In this document: positions 1-5,307 of the stretch, piece by piece
Position numbering within the stretch: the first letter of the stretch is position 1
Layout: every line of letters starts with the position of its first letter
DNA from: Candidatus Bathyarchaeota archaeon
Lineage (GTDB): Archaea > Thermoproteota > Bathyarchaeia > TCS64
NCBI GenBank assembly: GCA_030608725.1
Contig: JAUWDP010000064.1
Coordinates: forward strand, 1-6,470
DNA: 6,470 nucleotides
Reading direction: 5' to 3'
Notes under the pieces: generated by a model
Databases searched by the model: none
What the model was told of the DNA's origin: nothing
Seen by the model: only the letters and a program-made list of their open reading frames with translations
Program-made: the position numbers and the translations under genes

Positions 1-41
1 AGGGACAATACCATTGCTCGCAATAAACATAAAAAACAAGT

Positions 42-1265
42 ATGAGCATGAACGTGGAGATCAGGGGGGAGGTATCGAAGATCCTGAAGGAGGACAGGTA
101 CGCCACGAGGGCCGTGGACAACGTCCGCCCCTTCATCGAGACGGAGAACCTCGGGCCAGCCAGAGAGGGGATCTACGACTCCTACATGGAGCACGTCATT
201 ATCCACTCCCCGGGCTTCGACAAGCTGATCAAGTGGGTCGAAGGCAGGATCATACCTACTCAGGCGGCGATTGGGAAGGTCCTATACGCCTACGCCCGGG
301 AGAGGGGGGTTAACCTCCTCGCGGTCGACGTCGGAGGGGCGACCACAGACGTCTACTCAGTCTATGACGGCGTCTTCAACAGATCTCTCAACGCCGACGT
401 CGGGCTGACCTACGGGGTAGGCAACGTAATGAAGAAGGCGGGGGTCGAGAACATCATGCGCTGGATCCCCGGAGACATCAGCGAGAGGAAAGCCCGCAAC
501 ATAGTGGGCAACCTCATGGCCTTGCAACCTGAAGCCCTCTCGGACGAGGAGAGGATGGTTCAGCAGTCGGCCGTCAGGGAGGCCATCAGGCTCGGTCTGG
601 AGAAGCACAGGAACTACGCCACGAGGCTCAAGGGGGTCCGGATGATGCGAGACCTGGGGATGATGTTCGAGCAGGCTCTGGAGCCCTCGATCCTGAACCT
701 CAAGAGGACCCATGTCGTCATCGGCAGGGGGAGCGTATTCAAAGACCCGGAGAACTTGAGGATAGCGTCGCTGCTGCTCCTCGACGCCATCCAGCCCTGG
801 GGCGTCACGGAGATCCACGTCGACGTCTCCAGCATGATGCCCCACGCCGGCATGCTCCTCGACACCAACAGGGAGGCAGCGCTCCAGACACTGTCCAAGG
901 TCTGCCTCCGCAAACTGGGAACCTGCGTGGCAGCCAAAGGAAAGGCCGAGGAGGGAGACGAGGCGCTTACGGTGAGCATGACCACACCAGACGGGGTCAT
1001 CACTGCAGAGACCGTCGCCTTCGGAGAGCTGAAAACCCTCCCCCTCGAGGCAGACGAATCGGCGAGGATCGTGGTGAGCCCCACCAGGAGGTTCGACGTG
1101 GGCGTCGGCAGGGGCAGAAGCTTGGACGCCACAGTGACGGGAGGCGAGAACGGGGTCATCGTAGACGCCCGTGGAAGGCCGATTGAGACACCGAAGAAGG
1201 AGGCTCTCTCCACCTGGGCGGAGTCCTTGAAGCCGAGGCCGGCGGCTCCCAGAGTGAGGACGTAG
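42..1265 (+). CDS. MutL-like (glutamate mutase L family) ASKHA protein, N-terminal half missing
   Basis: The product resembles the C-terminal two thirds of MutL/GlmL-family proteins, ASKHA-fold companions of B12-dependent mutases. Visible marks are the phosphate-2 type motif DVGGATTD at residues 96-103, a glycine-rich GRGS near 228-231 that replaces the usual GTGG adenosine loop, and the family's C-terminal hallmark IVDARGRPIE close to the end. Residues 4-30 align by eye with the family's internal segment GNxxxRxEVxxIL followed by DNV, which normally lies well inside the protein. The phosphate-1 loop (DxGSTxTK type) and everything before it are therefore absent. The frame is closed upstream by a TAA at 30-32, so ATG 42 (or ATG 48) is only the first available start and may not be a true one. 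A frameshift, a genuine truncation or a damaged sequence end near base 45 could explain this. The next gene follows with no gap. Family assignment is firm; function as a mutase chaperone is inference. Confidence 0.8.
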   Translation: MSMNVEIRGEVSKILKEDRYATRAVDNVRPFIETENLGPAREGIYDSYMEHVIIHSPGFDKLIKWVEGRIIPTQAAIGKVLYAYARERGVNLLAVDVGGATTDVYSVYDGVFNRSLNADVGLTYGVGNVMKKAGVENIMRWIPGDISERKARNIVGNLMALQPEALSDEERMVQQSAVREAIRLGLEKHRNYATRLKGVRMMRDLGMMFEQALEPSILNLKRTHVVIGRGSVFKDPENLRIASLLLLDAIQPWGVTEIHVDVSSMMPHAGMLLDTNREAALQTLSKVCLRKLGTCVAAKGKAEEGDEALTVSMTTPDGVITAETVAFGELKTLPLEADESARIVVSPTRRFDVGVGRGRSLDATVTGGENGVIVDARGRPIETPKKEALSTWAESLKPRPAAPRVRT

Positions 1266-2162
1266 GTGATGACAGTGACACGCTTTGGAGTGAAACTGGA
1301 GAAGGAGACCCTCATCAGGAAGGTCAGGAGGATACCCACCCAGGGAGAGGTCTTCGTCGACGTCGGGGACGTTGTGGGCGCCGAGACCGTCATAGCCGGC
1401 GGCACCGTCAGGAATCCCGCCGCGGAGGAGGTGAAGGTCTACGCCACGTTGGGGGTCGAACCGGAGCAGACGGAACGGTACATGCTGAAGAGGGAGGGAG
1501 ACAAGGTGGCGAAGGACGAGGTGATCGCCATCCACCGGTTCTTCTTCGGCTGGTTCACCAAGACATGCAGGTCCCCCCTGGACGGCTTCATCGAGGTCTT
1601 CGCTAAGAGCGCCGGCCGCATTATCGTGAGGGGCAACCCCATCCCCGTCGAGGTGAAGGCCCACGTACCCGGGAGGATAGTGGAGGTGATCCCCGGGGAG
1701 GGGGCCGTCGTCGAGACACGGGGTGCGCTCGTTAACGGCGTCTTCGGCGTCGGCGGGGAGGCGCACGGCGAACTCGTCTTCGCCGTCGCCCAGCCGGGGG
1801 AGGCCTTAACCACCGAGGTGATGGGAGAGGGACACGAGGGCGATATCATCGTCGGGGGCTCCGTGGTTACCCTGGACGCCCTGCGTAAGGCTGCCGAGAT
1901 GGGCGTAAACGGCATAGTGACCGGCAGTGTGGACCAGAAGGACCTCACGGACTTCCTGGGGCAGGAGATCGGCCTGGGGTTGACAGGCGACGAAGAAGGA
2001 CTTACCCTCATCACCACGGAGGGCTTCGGCGTCTACCCCATGAGGGATGAAACTTTCAGCATCCTGAAGTCCCACGAGGGAGAACAGGCGAGCATAGACG
2101 GCACCACCCAGATCCGTCAGAGGATCCTCCGACCGGAGATAGTCATACCCTCTCAAAGGTAG
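1266..2162 (+). CDS. Conserved protein paired with MutL-like gene; predicted barrel-sandwich (lipoyl-like) segments
   Basis: Uncharacterised soluble protein of 298 residues, with no signal peptide or membrane segment. It is rich in short beta strands and repeated G-D-x-V turns typical of barrel-sandwich hybrid or lipoyl-like folds: GDVVGAETVIAGG at 34-46, REGDKVAKDEVIA at 76-88, SPLDGFIEV at 103-111, and VPGRIVEVIPGEGAVV at 134-149. The same pattern occurs in biotinyl/lipoyl hammerheads and RnfC/NqrA-type domains. I see no conserved M-K-M or D-K-A attachment lysine, so a swinging-arm role is not supported. The C-terminal third contains GIVTGSVDQKDL, a TTEGFG motif and TQIRQRILRPEIVIP, which look like a separate conserved domain. 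The GTG at 1266 directly abuts the stop of the MutL-like gene, and an ATG follows at 1269; either may be used. GTGAGG at 1254-1259 is a possible ribosome-binding site. The tight coupling suggests co-translation and a shared role. Function unknown. Confidence 0.85.
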   Translation: MMTVTRFGVKLEKETLIRKVRRIPTQGEVFVDVGDVVGAETVIAGGTVRNPAAEEVKVYATLGVEPEQTERYMLKREGDKVAKDEVIAIHRFFFGWFTKTCRSPLDGFIEVFAKSAGRIIVRGNPIPVEVKAHVPGRIVEVIPGEGAVVETRGALVNGVFGVGGEAHGELVFAVAQPGEALTTEVMGEGHEGDIIVGGSVVTLDALRKAAEMGVNGIVTGSVDQKDLTDFLGQEIGLGLTGDEEGLTLITTEGFGVYPMRDETFSILKSHEGEQASIDGTTQIRQRILRPEIVIPSQR

Positions 2163-2166
2163 GGAG

Positions 2167-2214
2167 TACTAAGGAAATCAACTTGACACATCAGAGCTGG
2201 ATGAAGCCTTAGTA
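2167..2214 (+). repeat. 8-bp perfect inverted repeat, possible stem-loop after gene 2
   Basis: TACTAAGG (2167-2174) is an exact reverse complement of CCTTAGTA (2207-2214), so an RNA from here could form an 8-bp stem. The loop of 32 bases contains a smaller CATC/GATG stem at 2189-2192 and 2200-2203. It begins five bases after the stop of the gene ending at 2162. No run of T follows, so it is not a classical terminator. It may be a 3' UTR element or processing signal. Confidence 0.4.
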
Positions 2215-2237
2215 GCCCGGAGGGAAAGACGGCATCT

Positions 2238-2323
2238 GGAGCGCGTAGCAGGGGAAGACGGCCACAAAGCTGCCGCCGTGGGTCTCCTCAACCGAGAATC
2301 CTGCACCCATACCTCACCGCTCC
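2238..2323 (+). ncRNA. Candidate structured RNA element, nested stems
   Basis: Four complementary pairs nest without conflict. GGAGCG (2238-2243) pairs with CGCTCC (2318-2323). GCAGG (2248-2252) pairs with CCTGC (2300-2304). ACGGC (2258-2262) pairs with GCCGT (2275-2279). TCTC (2283-2286) pairs with GAGA (2294-2297). Together they would make an outer stem, an inner stem and a junction with two hairpins. No known RNA family is recognised. The pairs are short and the region is GC-rich, so chance is a serious alternative. A T-rich stretch (about 2355-2369) downstream could end such a transcript. The strand is chosen only because both flanking genes are on plus; the complement would fold similarly. 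Confidence 0.2.
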
Positions 2324-2391
2324 GTCAAGAGTATACATTCAACACCAAATAGGTCCTCTTCCTTATTCTGAAAGCCTGTAATCTGGCAAGG

Positions 2392-2399
2392 CTTTTATC
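2392..2399 (+). promoter_or_regulatory. TATA-like box for the Lin0512-family gene
   Basis: CTTTTATC, preceded by purine-rich GGCAAGG that could act as a BRE, is centred about 26 bp before the GTG at 2422. Archaeal transcription normally starts about 25 bp after the TATA centre, so the message would begin at or within a base or two of the start codon. That predicts a leaderless mRNA, and no Shine-Dalgarno sequence is seen just upstream of the GTG. Confidence 0.5.
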
Positions 2400-2421
2400 G
2401 TGCTTGGGCTAGGTTCGCTCG

Positions 2422-2820
2422 GTGAAAAGCTTGGACTACAGGAAGTACATTCTGGAGCTGGGGACCGGCGTCGACCTCCACGGGGAGGACGAGACCAAGG
2501 CCGCGCAGAGGGCGGTGAAGGACGCCATCAGCCACAGCAGCATGGTGGGGCTGGGGCAGCTCTTCAAGATAGGTAGCTTCAAGGAGATGTCGGATGCCCT
2601 CATGGTCGACGTCACGGTCGCCACTCCCAACCCCGAGAAGATCGACGGCGACGCGGTGCTCAGCATCCTACCGGAGGGGAACAGGCGTATTAACGTCGTC
2701 AAGGGCGGGATGAGGTGGCCCGCGGAGTCCACATCCGAGGAGGCCAAGTCCCACGGGATCGTGATGGTGAACGCTGTCATAATGGTGCTCGTGGACGCCG
2801 ACAAGCTTGAGAGGAAGTGA
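2422..2820 (+). CDS. Lin0512-family conserved protein, function unknown
   Basis: The 132-residue product matches from memory the Lin0512 family (TIGR02058), a small conserved family of roughly this length in bacteria and archaea with no established function. Supporting marks are ELGTGVDLHGEDETKAAQRAVKDAI at 12-36, the stretch TPNPEKID at 68-75 followed by AVLSILPEG, and a hydrophobic C-terminal strand GIVMVNAVIMVLVD. The fold looks like a soluble alpha/beta protein; there is no signal peptide. Conserved D18, H20, D23 and K26 in the first motif are possible active-site or binding residues, which is inference. The start is GTG at 2422, placed about 26 bp after a TATA-like box, so translation is probably leaderless. 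The gene is its own transcription unit, facing the convergent ATP-grasp gene across nine bases. Confidence 0.85.
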   Translation: MKSLDYRKYILELGTGVDLHGEDETKAAQRAVKDAISHSSMVGLGQLFKIGSFKEMSDALMVDVTVATPNPEKIDGDAVLSILPEGNRRINVVKGGMRWPAESTSEEAKSHGIVMVNAVIMVLVDADKLERK

Positions 2821-2831
2821 GTCCTCTCACT
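2816..2831. terminator. Hairpin at convergent 3' ends, likely bidirectional terminator
   Basis: AGTGAG (2816-2821) and CTCACT (2826-2831) form a perfect 6-bp stem with a TCCT loop. On the plus strand it is followed by ATTTCTTTAT, a T-rich tail. On the minus strand it is followed by TTCCTCTC, a weaker one. The stem contains the TGA stop of the plus-strand gene (2818-2820) and overlaps the TAG stop of the minus-strand gene (2830-2832). Confidence 0.45.
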
Positions 2832-3705
2832 ATTTCTTTATAATCGTCTCGAAGTAGTCAACTATACGAGAGTGTATCGGGATCCCAGTAGCCTCTATCA
2901 GGCCGGTGTACCCGGGGAAGCAGTTCGCCTCCAGTATGTAGGGCGTCCCATCCGCCGCTGGCAGGACGTCGATGCCCGTTATCTTGAAGCCCACGGCCTC
3001 CGCCACCTTCAGCGACAGCTCGTCGTAGGCGGGGTCCAGGAAGTTCTCGGCCGTGCCCCCGGCGCTCAGGTTGTACCTGAAGTCGTTGGGGTTGGAGCGC
3101 TTCTCCCTTCCGACGACCTCGTCCCCGACCACCATGCACCGGATGTCGTGGCCCTGGTTGGGGACGAACTCTTGGAGGTAGTAGACCCCCTGGCCGTGGG
3201 CCCTCCCGTACCAGGTGAGGAACTGGAGGAGGTCCTCCCGACTGCGGATCCTGTCGAGCCTGATGACTCCAACCCCGCGCCCCTTGCAGAGGGGCTTCAG
3301 GACCACGTTCCTGCCTGAGTCCAGGAGCCCGGCGGCGAAGTTGTAGGTTTTGTCTATGTTCTCGGTGATGAGGGTCTCAGGGTGGGGGATGCCGAGCTTC
3401 TTCATCTGGAGGGTGAGGTGGCCCTTGGAGTAGTTGAGGAGGCTGTCCACGGGGTTGATGACTGTGCCGATCCTCTCCTCCAGCTCCTTGAGGATGAGGT
3501 GGCGGTGGATCAGCTCGAACGTGGAACCCCGGTTCAGCATGTTGCTAGGTGCGTAAACTAGGTCCGCGTCATACTCCGGTATCTCCGGAAGGGAGACGTC
3601 CCAGGGTGCCCTGAACTTGGTGGGTATCCCCCGCGCCCTCAGCTCCCCCAGCACCAGCTGGGTCTCGTGAACGGTGGGGTTGTCGGTGAAGATTATGACT
3701 CCCAA
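2830..3705 (-). CDS. RimK-like ATP-grasp ligase
   Basis: The 291-residue product is an ATP-grasp enzyme of the RimK/MptN/CofF/LysX group, which use ATP to join a carboxylate, through an acyl phosphate, to an amine, often adding glutamate. An N-terminal pre-grasp Rossmann-like domain (about 1-90) starts with MGVIIFTDN. ATP-binding residues are K94 (NYSKGHL) and K137 (VVLKPL), the glycine loop GRGVGV at 142-147 and E179 (LQEF). The segment HDIRCMVVG (186-194), R200 and R203 fit the substrate/phosphate site, and YNLSAGG (211-217) fits the RimK-type loop. D246, E259 and N261 (LEANCFPG) are the metal ligands, so it appears catalytically intact. The length is normal for the family. The start is TTG at 3705; no in-frame ATG or GTG lies in the short leader after the minus-strand TATA-like box at 3740-3745. 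It is divergent from the M28 peptidase genes. The substrate cannot be read from sequence; RimK itself, MptN-like cofactor glutamylation and LysX-like roles are all possible. Confidence 0.9.
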   Translation of the reverse strand: MGVIIFTDNPTVHETQLVLGELRARGIPTKFRAPWDVSLPEIPEYDADLVYAPSNMLNRGSTFELIHRHLILKELEERIGTVINPVDSLLNYSKGHLTLQMKKLGIPHPETLITENIDKTYNFAAGLLDSGRNVVLKPLCKGRGVGVIRLDRIRSREDLLQFLTWYGRAHGQGVYYLQEFVPNQGHDIRCMVVGDEVVGREKRSNPNDFRYNLSAGGTAENFLDPAYDELSLKVAEAVGFKITGIDVLPAADGTPYILEANCFPGYTGLIEATGIPIHSRIVDYFETIIKK

Positions 3706-3739
3706 AACCTGCGCCCAAGACTCAGGGATGACGAGCCAC

Positions 3740-3745
3740 TTAAAA
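3740..3745 (-). promoter_or_regulatory. TATA-like box for the ATP-grasp gene
   Basis: Read on the minus strand this is GGTTTTAAGT with TTTTAA as its core. Its centre is about 38 bp before the TTG start at 3705, which predicts a leader of roughly 10 to 14 bases. CAGG just before the start is at best a weak ribosome-binding site. Confidence 0.45.
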
Positions 3746-3755
3746 CCGTTTGGAG

Positions 3756-3770
3756 ACGCCTGAGCGGCGT
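3756..3770. promoter_or_regulatory. Inverted repeat between divergent promoters, candidate operator
   Basis: ACGCC (3756-3760) and GGCGT (3766-3770) are exact reverse complements separated by TGAGC. The repeat lies between the two opposing TATA-like boxes and touches the plus-strand one, where a bound dimeric regulator could block both promoters. The arms are only 5 bp, so chance is possible. Confidence 0.3.
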
Positions 3771-3776
3771 TAAATA
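3770..3776 (+). promoter_or_regulatory. TATA-like box for the first M28 peptidase gene
   Basis: TTAAATA is centred about 37 bp before the TTG at 3810, implying a leader near 10 bases. GGTGA at 3799-3803, six bases before the start, matches part of the archaeal Shine-Dalgarno consensus GGAGGTGA and would lie at the very 5' end of the message. Confidence 0.45.
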
Positions 3777-3809
3777 CATCCTCGAAAACGTAAGAGGCGG
3801 TGAAGTGTT

Positions 3810-5252
3810 TTGGTCAACCCCTACTCGGACCTGGATAAGAGGATACTCGGGGAAGTCTACGGTAGCACCGAGACCATGGACAACCTCGTTGTCCTCTGCG
3901 ACGACTACAACAGCCGGTGGCCTGGCTCCGGAGACGACAGGAAGGCCTGCGAATTCATGGCGGCCAAGCTCGAGGGGTACGGCCTTGAAGACGTCCACAT
4001 GGAGTCCCTGACCCTCCCAGGCTGGAACCGGGGCTCCTCCAAGCTCATAGTGACGAGCCCCAAGGAGAAGGAGATCCCCTGCATCGCCCTCCCTCACAGT
4101 GCCTCGGGCGATGTGGAGGGAGACCTCGTCTTCCTCGGCGACGGCCCCGTGGACATCTACGAGAAGCGGGAGGACGAGATCGAGGGGAACGTAGTCATGG
4201 TCACCAGCCACACTCCCCCGGGCATGGGCCGACCCCTCCACAGGAACGAGAAGTTCCAGAGGAGCATCCTTGCCGGGGCGACGGGGTTCATCTTCATGAA
4301 CCACTATCCCACCTATGGCCCCCCGACGGGTGGGATAAGCCCCATCGTTCCCTCGATAGGCGTTTCATACGAGGAGGGCTGCTACCTCGAACGTCTCTTG
4401 GAGAGGAAGGGGAGGGTTAAGCTCAGGATGGAGACGGAGTGCGAGAACCTCGATGTGGAGTCCTGGAACGTGGTCGCAGATCTCCCCGGAGCCATCGATG
4501 ACGAGATGGTGATCTATGGAGGCCACTATGATGGGCATGACATCGCCGTTGGAGCCTTGGACGACGCCACGGGGGCCGTCTGCGTCATGGAGGCGGCGAG
4601 GGTCCTCGCGAGGGAGAGGGAGCATCTGCAGAGGTCCATCAGGTTCATCGCCTTCGCCGCCGAGGAGATCGGCCTCTACGGGAGCAGGGCCTACGTCGCG
4701 GAGCACGAGGAGGAGATGGAGGACATCCGGTTCATGCTCAACTTCGACGGAGCAGGCCGCTCGGGCAGGCAGGGATTCGGCCTCCACGGCTGGCCCGAAC
4801 TGGAGAGATTCTTCGGAAACGTGGCCTCTGCCATCGGCGTTGACGTACCCATCAGCCAGGGGGTGAGCCCCTACAGCGACCACTGGCCGTTCCTGCTGAA
4901 GGGGATCCCGACCTCAGGGATGGGAGACCCCGAGGAGGCGCGCAGGCGGGGCGGGCGAGGCTACGGGCACACCATGCATGACACGGTGGACAAGGCGAAC
5001 CTCCGTGCCCAGAGGGAGTGCGTCGCCAACTCCTCCCTCGCGGCGGTGAGGATCCTGAACACCGATGACTGGCCTGTGAGCCACAGAACCCAGGAGGAGA
5101 TAGAGGGCTTGGTCAAGGGGCGGGGTTACGGGGAGACCCTCGCATTAGGGGCGCGGCTGAAGGACTACCTCACGGAGAGGAGGGGCCAGCTGAGGCCGGA
5201 GGCCAAGGCATACCTCGACAGGCTCACGGCCTCCTGGGAGGAGTCCATCTAA
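3810..5252 (+). CDS. M28-family zinc peptidase with PA-type insertion, cytosolic
   Basis: The 480-residue product carries the full two-zinc site of M28 peptidases, co-catalytic amino- or carboxypeptidases. H239 lies in GGHYDGH, bridging D251 in GALDDATG, the catalytic and zinc-binding pair E285-E286 in FAAEEIGLYGS, D313 in LNFDGAG and H387 in GHTMHDTVD. The SDHWPF motif at 356-361 is also typical. Residues about 102-225, between the N-terminal region and the metal core, look like a protease-associated (PA) domain, with LAGATGFIFMNHYP as its recognisable part. There is no signal peptide or membrane segment, unlike many secreted PA-containing M28 enzymes, so a cytosolic role is likely. The start is TTG 3810: an in-frame TGA at 3801-3803 closes the frame, and the paralogue begins with the same V-x-NPY-x-D-x-DK residues. 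Substrate is not visible; aminopeptidase, PGCP-like or glutamate-carboxypeptidase-like activity are options. The approximately 50 C-terminal residues after the metal site form a charged helical tail. Confidence 0.93.
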   Translation: MVNPYSDLDKRILGEVYGSTETMDNLVVLCDDYNSRWPGSGDDRKACEFMAAKLEGYGLEDVHMESLTLPGWNRGSSKLIVTSPKEKEIPCIALPHSASGDVEGDLVFLGDGPVDIYEKREDEIEGNVVMVTSHTPPGMGRPLHRNEKFQRSILAGATGFIFMNHYPTYGPPTGGISPIVPSIGVSYEEGCYLERLLERKGRVKLRMETECENLDVESWNVVADLPGAIDDEMVIYGGHYDGHDIAVGALDDATGAVCVMEAARVLAREREHLQRSIRFIAFAAEEIGLYGSRAYVAEHEEEMEDIRFMLNFDGAGRSGRQGFGLHGWPELERFFGNVASAIGVDVPISQGVSPYSDHWPFLLKGIPTSGMGDPEEARRRGGRGYGHTMHDTVDKANLRAQRECVANSSLAAVRILNTDDWPVSHRTQEEIEGLVKGRGYGETLALGARLKDYLTERRGQLRPEAKAYLDRLTASWEESI

Positions 5253-5268
5253 TTCTTTCATCCTATAT

Positions 5269-5276
5269 CTTAAATC
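5269..5276 (+). promoter_or_regulatory. TATA-like box between the two M28 genes
   Basis: CTTAAATC, with TATATC just before it (5264-5269), lies about 35 bp before the TTG at 5308, similar to the spacing at the first copy. The downstream copy may therefore have its own promoter. The preceding TTCTTTC (5253-5259) just after the first gene's stop could serve as a T-rich archaeal termination signal. Confidence 0.4.
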
Positions 5277-5307
5277 CGCATAGGGTGAATCTCCTCCGGT
5301 GTGATTT

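Larger units (their letters stand above)
2163..2421. other. Intergenic region with no convincing gene
   Basis: This is the longest gap in the window. One frame stays open from 2173 to a TAG at 2350-2352 (59 codons), but it has no ATG, and the only GTG lies late. Its product, containing DEALVARRERRHLERVAGED, is not recognised, and it may be a chance frame or a gene remnant. The region also holds an 8-bp inverted repeat, a set of nested complementary segments and the promoter of the next gene. Confidence 0.6.

Noticed and set aside
31..37. A AAA AAC heptamer as a programmed -1 frameshift site
   Set aside because: Read in the correct phase (frame 2), a -1 shift leads into frame 1, which stops at TGA 43-45, not into the MutL frame; reaching that needs +1.
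14..313. Plus-strand frame 2 open frame starting TTG at 14
   Set aside because: Beyond the first residues it overlaps the MutL-like gene out of frame and reads as Gly/Arg-rich shadow. Only its first codons may be relevant to the lost N-terminus.
357..1766. Long open frame of 469 codons on the minus strand
   Set aside because: It lies antisense to two recognisable plus-strand genes and its product is a Asp/Leu/Gly/Pro-rich shadow with no family motif, as expected from GC-rich codons.
2218..2240. GGAGGGAAAGACGG resembling the GAGGAAAGUC core of RNase P RNA
   Set aside because: The other universally conserved RNase P segments are not visible and the gap is too short for a normal archaeal RNase P RNA.
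2200..2370. Box C/D guide RNA from GATGA at 2200-2204 and CTGA at 2368-2371
   Set aside because: The C box is imperfect and the boxes are about 165 bases apart, far beyond archaeal C/D RNAs of roughly 60 bases.
2872..3318. Plus-strand open frame of 148 codons inside the ATP-grasp gene
   Set aside because: Antisense shadow of an intact ATP-grasp gene; Val/Pro/Gly-rich with no promoter or family similarity.
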